Shown: positions 51,817 through 60,826, counted from the stretch's first letter. The stretch: 64,000 nt of DNA from Duganella sp. Root336D2 (GCF_001425005.1 NZ_LMDB01000005.1:1-64000); one strand, 5' to 3'. Translations and numbers: made by a program. Notes: generated by a model from the letters alone, not told the origin.

Positions 51817-52611
51817 ATGAAGAACGTATATAACTCCCCCCCGAGCCCCGTTGCACTGGAGCTGCAGGCACGGCTTGCGAAACCGGAAGCTGCTTCCGCC
51901 AATAGCTTGCGGCAATCACACGTGACGGTCGACCTGAAGTCACGTGAATCAGTCGATATCGAGGCTGGCGTGAAGGAAGAACTGGCTTTCCTGAACAAGA
52001 CGCTGGAACAGCGCCGGGTGCCGGTGACGGTCAGGACGGCGCCGCGCGGCTCGCTGCGCGACAAATCACGCAGCCAGCAGGCCAGCAAGGCAGCGCACGT
52101 GGGCAGTCCGGGGCAGCTTGACGAAGGGCACGATGAATGGCATCCCGTGCAGCGTGCATTGGAGATGCTGCGCGAGGACAGCAGCCAGCAGGGCCGGGCA
52201 GCTGCGGAAGCGATGCTTGCCGAACGCTTCGATATGGTCCAGAGCTATAACGCCCTGCTGGAGGCACTGCGCGAAGCCGACCAGTTGGAGGGCTTGAGCG
52301 CCTACAGGAAGAGGGCGCTGAAAGGCGCGCTCAATGAGATGATGAGCGACATGATGCAGCGTAGTTCGGGCGACCTGCGCCACACGCTGCAGGAAACCGA
52401 GGAACTGCATGGCGCCATGGAGTCGATGGCGGAAGAACCGCTGCCGACGACGCGCGAACTGCGCTTCCTGATCGGCGGCAAAGCAAAAGGCCGCGTGGAC
52501 GTGCCCCTGACGCCACTGAGCATGCTCAAGGCGCTGATACGCAATTTCGGCGCGGAGCACTGCGTATCGGCGATGGAAAGCCTGCGCTCGCGCATGATGG
52601 CGGGACTTTAA
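51817..52611 (+). CDS. sctW: Type III secretion gatekeeper SctW (HrpJ/YopN family)
   Basis: A 264-residue gatekeeper that blocks effector export until contact. The first 100 residues are flexible and polar (secretion signal). The helical HrpJ-like domain includes VQRALEMLREDSSQQGRAAA, FDMVQSYNALLEALREADQL, EGLSAYRKRALKGALNEMMS and SMLKALIRNFGAEHCVSAME. The TyeA-like C-terminal part is a separate gene downstream, as in the YopN-TyeA pair. No Shine-Dalgarno sequence precedes the ATG. Confidence 0.85.
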   Translation: MKNVYNSPPSPVALELQARLAKPEAASANSLRQSHVTVDLKSRESVDIEAGVKEELAFLNKTLEQRRVPVTVRTAPRGSLRDKSRSQQASKAAHVGSPGQLDEGHDEWHPVQRALEMLREDSSQQGRAAAEAMLAERFDMVQSYNALLEALREADQLEGLSAYRKRALKGALNEMMSDMMQRSSGDLRHTLQETEELHGAMESMAEEPLPTTRELRFLIGGKAKGRVDVPLTPLSMLKALIRNFGAEHCVSAMESLRSRMMAGL

Positions 52612-52623
52612 AGGGAGGGCGGC

Positions 52624-53139
52624 ATGGGAGCGGATTTGCGGCGGGATCCTGAGCGCAGGATGGGGCGCTACTGGCTGACGATGTCGGATGCAAAGGCCTT
52701 CACCGTCGTCAGGTCGGTATTCGAACTCGCCGAAACGCTGCGGCGCGACCTGGCCGACCAGGCGGCGCTGGTGGCGCAGCCGGATGTGCCGGAACTGGCG
52801 GTGCAGCTGTTGACAGCTGCGGAAACCGGTTGGGGCAAAGCCAAGGCTGCCACTTTGATGGCGCAATTGGGCGATGTGAAGCCGCTGCGTGCTGAGGCCC
52901 GCTGCAAGGCATGGTCGCTGCTGCGCTCCGCCATGGAGGCTTTGCCTGCGACCCTGTGGGCAACGGACAAGCTGGCGACCCGGCGCGAGCTGCTTGACGA
53001 ATTGCAGCGCCAGGCCCACGCAGCGCACTCCGAACTTCCCCTGTTGCCAAGCAAGGCGGAGCGCCGCGAACAGGAATGGCGCGACAGTATCGCTGCGCGC
53101 TCCAGGGGCGAGCGCGATGCCATGAGGGGCAGGCAATGA
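52624..53139 (+). CDS. TyeA-like gatekeeper partner
   Basis: A 171-residue helical protein. DRRMGRYWL-like opening, FELAETLRRDLADQAALVAQ, VQLLTAAETGWGKAKAATLM and RAEARCKAWSLLRSAMEALP fit the TyeA fold that caps YopN, although TyeA itself is about 92 residues. The order sctW, then this gene, then a SycN-like gene mirrors yopN-tyeA-sycN of Yersinia. AGGGAGGGCGGC precedes the ATG, and the gene overlaps the next by four bases. Confidence 0.7.
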   Translation: MGADLRRDPERRMGRYWLTMSDAKAFTVVRSVFELAETLRRDLADQAALVAQPDVPELAVQLLTAAETGWGKAKAATLMAQLGDVKPLRAEARCKAWSLLRSAMEALPATLWATDKLATRRELLDELQRQAHAAHSELPLLPSKAERREQEWRDSIAARSRGERDAMRGRQ

Positions 53140-53474
53140 AAGAAGAACTGAACGAGCTGTATACGCAGCTGGCCGCGCAGGCCCGCCTGCATGGTGCCGT
53201 GGCCACGGCGGCGCTGGCCGGCGGCACGCGATTGTTTGTCTATCCGCTGGAACGCGGCGTGCTGCTGGCGCTTGGCGTGGGCGCAGGGGAAGGACCGCCG
53301 CGGCAGGCAGGGATCCTGCTGCGCCGCCGCGGCGCCGATGTGCGGCGTTTGGGAGCATGGCTGCCGGCGCTTTTCGCCGACGGCAGCTGGTACCTGGTAC
53401 GCCGCTGCGCCGATAGCGAGGCGAACGGCCTGGACGACCACGAATGGCTGGCGGCCGAGGAGTTGCTACGGTGA
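53136..53474 (+). CDS. SycN-like gatekeeper chaperone
   Basis: A 112-residue protein with a class I secretion-chaperone profile: MKEELNELYTQLAAQARLHG, LFVYPLERGVLLALGVGAGE and AAEELLR at the end. In Ysc systems SycN with YscB chaperones YopN and lies between tyeA and yscX; the gene order here is the same. Position carries most of the weight. ATG 53136 overlaps the tyeA-like gene; the end overlaps the next start by four bases. Confidence 0.65.
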   Translation: MKEELNELYTQLAAQARLHGAVATAALAGGTRLFVYPLERGVLLALGVGAGEGPPRQAGILLRRRGADVRRLGAWLPALFADGSWYLVRRCADSEANGLDDHEWLAAEELLR

Positions 53475-53926
53475 TCAACACGCGCCTGAACGATGCGGCA
53501 GGCCTCGGCTTGCAAGGACTGGCCGACGCCGGCGAGATCCACAGCCTGGCGCCCTCGCTGCAGACGGGCAAATCGCGGCCTTTGCTGCTGCCGGCGGAGG
53601 AAGCCTTGTCGCTCCCTCCGCCGGTGCCCAGTGCCGATCCCAAACTGGCGCTGCTGGCCGAAGCCGTGGGGCCGGAGCTCAGTTTCGATAACCCGGTCTG
53701 GCGCGGCAACCCCCTGCCTTCGCTGCGCGGCCTGCAAAAAATGCTGATCGAGCAGGCGCTCAAGCACCCTCTCGAAGCGCGAGGTCCCGCCTTGCGCGCC
53801 GTCCAGGTGGTGGAAACGGCAGTGCAGCTGCGGCTGCGCTGGCAGCAGATGCGGCGCAGCGACGCCGAACCGGATCGCGCATTGCAAACCGCTGGGGGAG
53901 GCGAGGATGAGACAGCGCAGCACTAA
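53471..53926 (+). CDS. sctX: SctX-like early secretion substrate (YscX family)
   Basis: A 151-residue protein, extended and polar in its first 100 residues, ending in a helical region: LRGLQKMLIEQALKHPLEAR, GPALRAVQVVETAVQLRLRW. YscX is about 122 residues, is itself exported, and acts with YscY and YscV to build the export gate. The position between SycN-like and SctY-like genes matches the Ysc order. I chose GTG 53471 (GTGA overlap, GAGGAG eight bases upstream) over an ATG nine codons earlier. Confidence 0.65.
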   Translation: MINTRLNDAAGLGLQGLADAGEIHSLAPSLQTGKSRPLLLPAEEALSLPPPVPSADPKLALLAEAVGPELSFDNPVWRGNPLPSLRGLQKMLIEQALKHPLEARGPALRAVQVVETAVQLRLRWQQMRRSDAEPDRALQTAGGGEDETAQH

Positions 53927-54176
53927 GGCGGGAATGGCGGAAGAACTGGGCGCGGCCATCGGCCTGGTTTGGGGCCACATCGGCGCGATGCAGCATGAGG
54001 AGGCCCATGCGCTGGCCAGCGCATGCCTGGAACTCTGGCCTGGCGAAAAGAACCTGTTGCTGCTGGCCGGCTACGCGGCGACGGAGCTGGGCATGTCCGC
54101 CGACATGGCCGCACTGCGCCGCGCGTTCGGTGCGCAACCTTGCCTGGAGCTGATCTCCCGGCGCCAGCCTGCATAA
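53907..54176 (+). CDS. sctY: SctY-like chaperone of SctX (YscY family)
   Basis: An 89-residue helical, TPR-like protein: ELGAAIGLVWGHIGAMQHEE, AHALASACLELWPGEKNLLL and LAGYAATELGMSADMAALRR. YscY (about 114 residues) is the chaperone of YscX and binds YscV. The gene overlaps sctX by 20 bases and lies 12 bases before sctV, exactly the yscX-yscY-yscV arrangement. The assignment relies on size, fold pattern and order. Confidence 0.68.
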   Translation: MRQRSTKAGMAEELGAAIGLVWGHIGAMQHEEAHALASACLELWPGEKNLLLLAGYAATELGMSADMAALRRAFGAQPCLELISRRQPA

Positions 54177-54188
54177 GGAAATCACAGC

Positions 54189-56279
54189 ATGCAATCGATG
54201 GCTATCGTCTTGTTCCTGAACGGGATCGCCGCCAAGGTGGCCAAGCGCGCCGAGCTGCTTGCCGCCGGCCTGGTGATCGGCATTGTCTTCATGCTGGCCT
54301 TGCCGATGCCGGTCTGGCTGCTGGACATCCTGATCGCCTGCAGCCTTGGCGCTTCGGCGCTGATCGTGATCGTCGCCATGTATATGCCGGGACCGACGGC
54401 ATTTTCCACTTTCCCGGCAGTGCTGCTGCTGACCACTTTGTTCCGGCTGGCGATCTCGGTATCGACCACGCGCCTGATCCTGCTGGAGGCCGACGCGGGA
54501 CATATCGTCGAGACCTTCGGCAATTTCGTGGTGGGTGGCAACCTGGTGGTGGGCCTGGTGATCTTCCTGATCCTGACGGTGGTGCAGTTCATCGTCATCA
54601 CCAAGGGTTCGGAGCGGGTGTCCGAAGTATCGGCCCGTTTTTCGCTCGATGCAATGCCCGGCAAGCAGATGTCGATCGACAGCGACCTGCGGGCCGGCAT
54701 CCTGACGGCGGAAGAGGCCAAGGAGAAACGCGCCAAGCTGGGACAGGAGAGCCAGCTGCACGGCGCAATGGACGGCGCCATGAAGTTCGTCAAAGGCGAT
54801 GCGATTGCCGGCATCTGCATCGTGGCCATCAACCTGGTGGGCGGCATCTCGATCGGCATCGTGCAGCGCGGCATGGAAGCGTCGCAGGCGATGCAGGTGT
54901 ATTCGATACTGACCATCGGCGACGCCCTGATTGCACAGATTCCGGCGCTGCTGATCTCCCTCGGCGCGGGCATGATCACCACGCGCGTGAGCGGCGATGG
55001 CGACGAGGGCGAAGAGAGCAATATCGGCCAGGACATTGTGGGGGAGCTGTTCAAGGAACCCAAGGCCTTGCTCACCACGGCAGCCATCATGCTTTTGTTC
55101 AGCGCCATTCCCGGCATGCCGACCCTGGTTTTCCTGACGCTGGCACTGGGCCTGGCTGGAGCGGGCGTGATCGGCATGCTCAAGCCGCTGGCCGACGCCG
55201 AAAAGGAGAGGGCGGCACAGGAGAAGGAGCGGCAGAACGCCAGCATCGTCGACCTGACCAACTTTTCCGCCACCACGCCCTTCATCCTGCGCATGCCGGA
55301 GTCGATGCGCGATACGCCCGATGCGGAGACTATCCGCGTAGCCGTGCGCGTCATGCGCAATGGCATGCTGGAGCGGCGCGGCATCCCCGACCTGAAACCT
55401 ATCGAATTCGAATACCACCATTCCATTCCCGAAGGGCGGGTGCATTTCCTGATGGCCGAGGTGCCGTTGATCGACGAAGAGATCCGGCTCGGTTGGGGTT
55501 CGACCCAGGAGGCGGCGGGACGCTTGCAGGAGCTGGGCTTCACTGCCGTCGAAGCCCCAGTGGCCGGTTCGCGGCGCCGGCGGACCTGGGTGCGCATCGA
55601 GGACGAAGCGGCGCTGTCCGAAGCCGGCGTGCAGTACCAGCGCTGGGAGGCTGTTTGCGGCGCCGATATTGAAGTCGAAATGCTGCGCAACTGCCAGATG
55701 TTCGTCGGCGTCAATGAAGTGATCCGCTTCACGCGCTGGGCAGAACGGCGCTATCCGGAGCTTGGCAAGGAAGTCAACAAGACCCTGACCTTGCCGCGCC
55801 TGACGGAAGTGGTGCAGCGCCTGACACGCGAGGGCGTATCCCTGCGCAATGCCAGGCTGCTGCTGGAAACGACCCTGGACTGGGCCCCCAAAGAACGCGA
55901 TCCGGACGTGATTGCCGATTATGTGCGGCTGGCCCTGAAGCGCCAATTGTGCTTTGAAGTGGCGCGCAACGGGCTGATCGAGGTGATCCTGCTGTCGCCG
56001 GAACTGGAGGACCTGCTGCGCAACGCCATGCGCCAGACCAGCCAGGGCAGCTATCTCGATATCGATCCCGAGACCGAGCAGATGATCCTCGACCGCCTGG
56101 GAGAGCTGTCGCACAGCGTGAGTTCTCCGGTGGCGCCGCCAGTGCTGGTGACGGCGGCGGACATCCGCCGCTCGGTGCGCAAGCTGATCGAAGAGGAGTT
56201 CTTTTCGGTGCCGGTGTTCGCCTTTTCCGAATTGACCCAGCACCTGCGGATCCAGCCGGTCGGCATGATCGAAGCGTAG
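54189..56279 (+). CDS. sctV: Type III secretion export gate SctV (HrcV)
   Basis: Major export-gate protein of 696 residues. The membrane half has about eight helices with FSTFPAVLLLTTLFRLAISV then STTRLILLEADAG and the loop VSEVSARFSLDAMPGKQMSI. The cytoplasmic nonamer-forming half includes FSATTPFILRMPESMRDTPD, SLRNARLLLETTLDWAPKER and the terminal FAFSELTQHLRIQPVGMIEA. It is distinct from the flagellar FlhA of this window. TAAGGAAATCACAGC precedes the ATG. Confidence 0.96.
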   Translation: MQSMAIVLFLNGIAAKVAKRAELLAAGLVIGIVFMLALPMPVWLLDILIACSLGASALIVIVAMYMPGPTAFSTFPAVLLLTTLFRLAISVSTTRLILLEADAGHIVETFGNFVVGGNLVVGLVIFLILTVVQFIVITKGSERVSEVSARFSLDAMPGKQMSIDSDLRAGILTAEEAKEKRAKLGQESQLHGAMDGAMKFVKGDAIAGICIVAINLVGGISIGIVQRGMEASQAMQVYSILTIGDALIAQIPALLISLGAGMITTRVSGDGDEGEESNIGQDIVGELFKEPKALLTTAAIMLLFSAIPGMPTLVFLTLALGLAGAGVIGMLKPLADAEKERAAQEKERQNASIVDLTNFSATTPFILRMPESMRDTPDAETIRVAVRVMRNGMLERRGIPDLKPIEFEYHHSIPEGRVHFLMAEVPLIDEEIRLGWGSTQEAAGRLQELGFTAVEAPVAGSRRRRTWVRIEDEAALSEAGVQYQRWEAVCGADIEVEMLRNCQMFVGVNEVIRFTRWAERRYPELGKEVNKTLTLPRLTEVVQRLTREGVSLRNARLLLETTLDWAPKERDPDVIADYVRLALKRQLCFEVARNGLIEVILLSPELEDLLRNAMRQTSQGSYLDIDPETEQMILDRLGELSHSVSSPVAPPVLVTAADIRRSVRKLIEEEFFSVPVFAFSELTQHLRIQPVGMIEA

Positions 56280-56284
56280 TTGAC

Positions 56285-56313
56285 GGAACCTGCCGGAGCC
56301 GGCTTGCCACTCA
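56285..56313 (+). promoter_or_regulatory. hrp box of the sctD operon
   Basis: GGAACC-N16-CCACTCA, an exact consensus match, six bases after the sctV stop and 45 bases before the sctD start. It separates the gate/gatekeeper operon from the sctD-to-sctU operon. Confidence 0.85.
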
Positions 56314-56358
56314 TCGTTGCGGCGCGATCGGTGCGCCGGAAACTGTGGAGGTGGAGAC

Positions 56359-57339
56359 ATGGGCGAACTATCCGGGCTGGAATTGCGGATCCTGAGTGGA
56401 CTGCATCGCGGCGCCAGCCTGCCGCTGGGCGGTGAGCGCTACGTGATCGGGGCCAGCGACGATGCGGATGTGGTGTTGCTTGATCCAGGCATAGCGAACC
56501 GCCACGCCACGCTGCGCCATGACGGCGAGCGCTGGCTGCTCGCGGCGCTGGAGGGAAGCCTGCGCGCTGCCGGCTCGGACGCGGAACTGGAGGAATATGT
56601 TCTTGCGCCGGGCGCCAGCGCGCGAATCGGAGCGGTCTGGATCGGCATTGCCGATGCGGCGGCTCCGTGGAGCGAGCCGCCGCCGGCGCCGCCCGCCGGC
56701 GTTGCCGGCCCTGGGCCTGAGCCTGGCGCAGGACCGGGCCAGGGTGCGCGGCCTGCGGCGCAGGTCCCGCCGCCATCGCCTGGAAAGCAGGGAAAGCCGG
56801 GGAAGCATCGCAGCCGCGCCATCTGGCTGCCTGTGGCCGCCAGCACCGTGCTGGCAGGCGCTGCCTCGCTGGCCTTCAGCGCCAGGTCGGCTCCGGCGCC
56901 GGCCATGCGGCCGGTACCGGCCGCGCTGGCGGTGGTGCCGCAAAGCTCCAAGCCGACGCCCGCAGCCCTGGCCCAGGCCTTCCGCAAACGCCTGGCCGAG
57001 GTGGACATGCTGCGCCGCTTCGAACTGCAGCTCGATGAAGGCGAATGGCGCATGAAGGGAGCGCTGGACGAAGAGGAAACCCTGCGTTTCCGCCGTATCC
57101 TGGCCGATTTCGTCAAAGCGAACGACATCAGATTCCCGGTCGACGTGCAACTGGGCGGCGCCGATACCTTGCTGCCATTCCAGATTCAGCAGCTGGTGAC
57201 GGGCAACCAGGCCAGCATCGTGACCAGCGACGGCCAGCGCCTTTATCCGGGCGACGAATACAAGGGCGTGCGCCTGACCGCCATCGACGGCAACCGCATC
57301 ACCTTTGCAGGACGTGGGCCGATCGAGGTGCGCTGGTGA
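56359..57339 (+). CDS. sctD: Inner-membrane ring protein SctD (HrpQ/YscD family)
   Basis: A 326-residue bitopic ring protein. An N-terminal FHA-like domain (residues about 5-100: LELRILSGLHRGASLPLGGE, RYVIGASDDADVVLLDPGIA, NRHATLRHDGERWLLAALEG) is followed by a Pro/Gly-rich linker. A transmembrane helix lies at about 155-177 (RAIWLPVAASTVLAGAASLA), then a periplasmic ring-building domain ending VRLTAIDGNRITFAGRGPIE. I chose ATG 56359 with GGAGGTGGAGAC upstream. The end overlaps sctN by four bases. Confidence 0.88.
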   Translation: MGELSGLELRILSGLHRGASLPLGGERYVIGASDDADVVLLDPGIANRHATLRHDGERWLLAALEGSLRAAGSDAELEEYVLAPGASARIGAVWIGIADAAAPWSEPPPAPPAGVAGPGPEPGAGPGQGARPAAQVPPPSPGKQGKPGKHRSRAIWLPVAASTVLAGAASLAFSARSAPAPAMRPVPAALAVVPQSSKPTPAALAQAFRKRLAEVDMLRRFELQLDEGEWRMKGALDEEETLRFRRILADFVKANDIRFPVDVQLGGADTLLPFQIQQLVTGNQASIVTSDGQRLYPGDEYKGVRLTAIDGNRITFAGRGPIEVRW

Positions 57340-58700
57340 ACGGAGTGGAGGCAAGCCTGCGGCAGATGCGCGCCGCAATTCCAGCGTGGAGTGCGCAGCT
57401 CCCGCCGCATCCCGGCTTCTCCAGCCGCGGCAAGGTGGCGCAAGTGCTGGGCACCTTGATCGAAGCGCATATGCCGCCGGTGCAGATCGGCGAACTTTGC
57501 CACCTCCACGGCCAGCAGCGCGGCAGCGCCCCGATGCTGGCGGAAGTGGTCGGCTTTACCGAGCGCTGCGCCGTGCTGTCGGCACTCAGCCCGCTGGAAG
57601 GCGTCTCCAGCAGCACGGTCATCGAACCGCTGCGGCGCGCGCATACGATCGAGGTGGGCGACCACCTGCTGGGCAGCGTGCTCGACGGCTTCGGTCGCCA
57701 GATGTTCCGCGCACCGGCCGCCAGCGACGTGGCGTGCACGTGGTGTACCACGGTGCCGGTGATCCGCGACGCCCCCCTGGCTGTGGAAAGGCCGCGTATC
57801 GTCACCCCGCTGCCTACCGGCGTGCGTGCCATCGACGGCATGCTGACCATGGGCCTGGGGCAACGTATCGGCGTATTTGCCGGACCCGGTTGCGGCAAGA
57901 CCACCCTGATGGCGGCGATTGCGCGCGGCTGCGAGGCGGAGGCCATTGTCTTCGGCCTGATTGGTGAACGGGGGCGCGAACTGAATGAATTCCTGGAGCA
58001 CGAGCTCGATGAAGAACTGGTGCGCAAGACCGTGATCGTCTGCGCCACTTCCGACCGTACCTCGATGGAAAGGGCGCGCGCGGCGTTTACCGCTACCGCC
58101 ATTGCCGAAGCGTTCCGTGCGCGCGGCAAAAAGGTATTGCTGCTGGTCGACTCGCTGACCCGTTTTGCGCGGGCCCAGCGCGAAATCGGCCTGGCGGCGG
58201 GCGAACCGCCGGCACGCGGCGGCTTCACCCCGTCGGTCTACACCATGTTGCCGCGCCTGATCGAACGTGCCGGCAGCACACCGGAAGGAGCCATTACCGC
58301 CATGTACACGGTGCTGGTCGATGGCGAATCGTCTTCGGACCCGATCGGGGACGAGGCGAAGTCCCTGCTGGACGGGCACATCCTCCTGACGCGCAAGCTG
58401 GCGGAGCAGGGCCATTACCCGGCGATCGACGTATTGGCCAGCATCAGCCGCGTGATGAGCAATGTGACCTCGCGCGAACACCGCGCCGCGGCCGGCCAGT
58501 TCCGCGAACTGCTATCGCGCTACCAGGAGATGGAGCTGTTGATTCGTCTCGGCGAATACCAGCCGGGGGCCGACGCGGCGGCCGACCGCGCCATGCAGTT
58601 GCGCCCTGCGCAGCTCGAGTTCCTGCGCCAGTACACCGGCAGCGGCAGCGGCACGCCTTTCCAGGAAACGCTTGATACCCTGATGGGGATGCAGGCATGA
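57336..58700 (+). CDS. sctN: Type III secretion ATPase SctN (HrcN)
   Basis: Hexameric secretion ATPase of 454 residues. Walker A FAGPGCGKTTLMAAIARGCE, the GERGRELNEFLEHELDEELV block, Walker B VLLLVDSLTRFARAQREIGL, and the segment EPPARGGFTPSVYTMLPRLI are canonical. I use GTG 57336, in a GTGA overlap with sctD, as the start that gives the normal family length. It overlaps sctO by four bases. Confidence 0.95.
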   Translation: MNGVEASLRQMRAAIPAWSAQLPPHPGFSSRGKVAQVLGTLIEAHMPPVQIGELCHLHGQQRGSAPMLAEVVGFTERCAVLSALSPLEGVSSSTVIEPLRRAHTIEVGDHLLGSVLDGFGRQMFRAPAASDVACTWCTTVPVIRDAPLAVERPRIVTPLPTGVRAIDGMLTMGLGQRIGVFAGPGCGKTTLMAAIARGCEAEAIVFGLIGERGRELNEFLEHELDEELVRKTVIVCATSDRTSMERARAAFTATAIAEAFRARGKKVLLLVDSLTRFARAQREIGLAAGEPPARGGFTPSVYTMLPRLIERAGSTPEGAITAMYTVLVDGESSSDPIGDEAKSLLDGHILLTRKLAEQGHYPAIDVLASISRVMSNVTSREHRAAAGQFRELLSRYQEMELLIRLGEYQPGADAAADRAMQLRPAQLEFLRQYTGSGSGTPFQETLDTLMGMQA

Positions 58701-59167
58701 GGCGCGGCAAGCGGGAAGTCGTCGATGTGGCTGAACCCAGGCGGCCGGACCGCAGCCTGGACCAGCTGCTTCACGTGCGCAAGCAAAGACTGGCGCGGCT
58801 CGAACGTGAACGCAGCAGCGCCCGCGAGAGCTGGCGCAGCAGCCGCCAGGCGCTGCACGACTATAAATTGCGCAAGCGCGAAGCTGTCCACCAGGCCGCG
58901 CAGTTCTGGCAGGAGTCGCGTGCGCGGTTCCTGCAGATGACAATCACCACGGGTGAGTTTCACGTTGCCAAGGCCCGCCATGCGCGCATGAATGAAGAAG
59001 CGGCCAGCCTGAACCTGCGCTGCCATGAGGCTGTGCGTCAATCCCGGCTTGCAGGCGCGCGCTTTTTCGAAGCACGCGCCGAGGCGCGGCGCGCCCAGAA
59101 GCAGCAGGAAAAGCTTGGCGTCATGCGCGATGAGCTGAAAGCATTGAGCCGGCTGGCCGGGGAGTGA
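58697..59167 (+). CDS. sctO: Secretion stalk protein SctO (HrpO/YscO)
   Basis: A 156-residue protein of nearly unbroken charged coiled coil (for example LDQLLHVRKQRLARLERERS and RARFLQMTITTGEFHVAKAR). It lies directly behind the ATPase gene with an ATGA overlap. SctO is the FliJ-like stalk that links SctN to SctV, 125-170 residues and recognised by position and coiled coil. Confidence 0.8.
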   Translation: MRRGKREVVDVAEPRRPDRSLDQLLHVRKQRLARLERERSSARESWRSSRQALHDYKLRKREAVHQAAQFWQESRARFLQMTITTGEFHVAKARHARMNEEAASLNLRCHEAVRQSRLAGARFFEARAEARRAQKQQEKLGVMRDELKALSRLAGE

Positions 59168-59169
59168 GG

Positions 59170-59793
59170 ATGAACCGTCTGCCTCCCGTACTGCCGGGCC
59201 GCTGTCTGGACGAGCTGTTGCCGGGCCGGCCGAATGTCCGCACGGGGCAGCAGCCGGCATGGCGCTTTGCCACCACCGCCGCGGCGCAGCCGGCAGCAAC
59301 GGCACAGGCTGCGCCAAGGCCGGCGCGGGCGTACGGCAAGCCGGCCGCACCGGCCCGGTCCGAGCCTCCACGGACGGTTCGCGCCGCCCCCAATCCTGTC
59401 CGCGAGCAGCTGGCCGAAGACCACGGCGCCTGGCGTACCGGCCAGGGCGGGAGCGGCGACGGGCAGGGTCGCAGCAGCGACGGTGGCGATAGCGGCGGGG
59501 AAGGCGATGCCGAACCGGCGCTGTCCGGCGCGGCGCCGCCAGGTGCCGAGGCGTTCGACGCCGAAGACATCGTGGCCCTGCTTCCTGCTGGTGACTGCAG
59601 CGGCATCTTTGAAGTGCAGCTGCCAGGGGGCGAGATGATGGGCGTGGCAGTCGATGCCGGTCCGTGCACTGTGAGCTATCACCTGAAACCTGCTGGCAAG
59701 AATCTCGCGGATCGCTTGCGTAGCCAGCAGAAGGAACTAACCGCCCGCCTGGAGCGACGTATAGGAAAGGATGTGACCCTGACCATACTCTAA
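59170..59793 (+). CDS. sctP: Needle-length/specificity regulator SctP (HrpP/YscP)
   Basis: A 207-residue protein. The N-terminal two thirds are Pro/Ala/Gly-rich and disordered. The C-terminal part (VALLPAGDCSGIFEVQLPGG, EMMGVAVDAGPCTVSYHLKP, LTARLERRIGKDVTLTIL) is a small alpha/beta domain as in the T3S4 switch domain that interacts with SctU. Start ATG 59170 has GGGGAG upstream; GTG 59164 is an alternative overlapping sctO. Position before sctQ supports it. Confidence 0.72.
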   Translation: MNRLPPVLPGRCLDELLPGRPNVRTGQQPAWRFATTAAAQPAATAQAAPRPARAYGKPAAPARSEPPRTVRAAPNPVREQLAEDHGAWRTGQGGSGDGQGRSSDGGDSGGEGDAEPALSGAAPPGAEAFDAEDIVALLPAGDCSGIFEVQLPGGEMMGVAVDAGPCTVSYHLKPAGKNLADRLRSQQKELTARLERRIGKDVTLTIL

Positions 59794-59806
59794 GCGGAGG
59801 GCCGAA

Positions 59807-60826
59807 ATGGCTGAAACGGAGTGGCTGCCTGCCGCGCATGCGAAGACCGTGCGATTGCAGAAAGATGCGATCGGCGCCGCCAGTGCTGCATTGAGCCGCC
59901 GCGTGGCATGCGGCTTGTGGTGCAGCCATGCCGGCATGGCGCTGCACCTCGAATGCGCCGCGCTGCCCGCCGATCCGCAGCCGGAAGCCGGCAGCACCGC
60001 TATCGGACTGGAGGGCCCGCATGGAATGTTCTACCTGGAGGACGGCGCGGCGCTGCTGCATGGCCTGACCGGGATCGACCCCATGGCGGCGGCGCAGGCG
60101 CCGGTGGCCCAGCGCGAGTGGATCGATGGAGCGCTGCTGGGCCGCCTGGCGGGCACGCCGCTGGGCGGCATGCGTACGCTGCGGCGCGGCGCGGTGCCGC
60201 CAGCAGGGTTCGCGCTGACCGCCATGTACCTGCGTCTTGACGATGGCGCGCATATGACCGGTGCGCGCATCGGCGCCACGCCCGAATCCTGGCTCGCCCT
60301 GCTGGAACGCCACCAATGGCAGCCCAGGGCGCAGCCGCTGGGAGCATTGGCAACGCTGCGCATTTCGCTGCCGGTCACGCTGGCCAGCCACGTCCTGGCG
60401 CCATCGGCGCTGCAGGAACTGGGCGTGGGCGACATCATCCTGCCGGACAGCACCCGTTTCGATACGCAGGGCCTGGGCCGCCTGCCGCTTGGCGGCATGC
60501 AGGCGCGGGTGCGCTATGCGGCGCCAGGCCTGCTCACCATACTCACCATGGAGACGCAATTGAACTACGACAGCGAAGACGAAGCGGGCGGCATACAGGA
60601 TGCTGCCCTGGACCAGCTGCCGCTGGCCCTCAGTTTTGAACTGGGCACGCTCCAGCTGAGCCTGGGCCAGCTGCGCACCCTGGCCAGCGGCGCCGTGCTG
60701 CAGCTTTCCCAGGGCAGTGCCGACAGTATCGCCATCGTGTGCGCCGGCCGCCACCTTGGGCGCGGCGAGGCGGTGGACGTCGATGGACGCCTGGGGGTGC
60801 GCATCACGTCCTGGAGTGCGGCATGA
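59807..60826 (+). CDS. sctQ: Cytoplasmic ring protein SctQ (HrcQ)
   Basis: A 339-residue single-chain SctQ. Two SpoA-like regions can be seen: around LATLRISLPVTLASHVLAPS then ALQELGVGDIILPDSTRFDT, and the C-terminal LPLALSFELGTLQLSLGQLR, ASGAVLQLSQGSADSIAIVC, VDGRLGVRITSWSAA. In Pseudomonas this is split into HrcQA and HrcQB; here it is one gene, as in Ysc and Hrp2 systems. GCGGAGGGCC precedes the ATG. Confidence 0.88.
   Translation: MAETEWLPAAHAKTVRLQKDAIGAASAALSRRVACGLWCSHAGMALHLECAALPADPQPEAGSTAIGLEGPHGMFYLEDGAALLHGLTGIDPMAAAQAPVAQREWIDGALLGRLAGTPLGGMRTLRRGAVPPAGFALTAMYLRLDDGAHMTGARIGATPESWLALLERHQWQPRAQPLGALATLRISLPVTLASHVLAPSALQELGVGDIILPDSTRFDTQGLGRLPLGGMQARVRYAAPGLLTILTMETQLNYDSEDEAGGIQDAALDQLPLALSFELGTLQLSLGQLRTLASGAVLQLSQGSADSIAIVCAGRHLGRGEAVDVDGRLGVRITSWSAA

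Noticed and set aside
53760..56360. An 866-codon open frame on the minus strand opposite sctV
   Set aside because: It is the mirror of the GC-rich sctV frame (His/Arg/Gln-rich, no family, no ribosome site). Such antisense frames occur opposite most large genes here.
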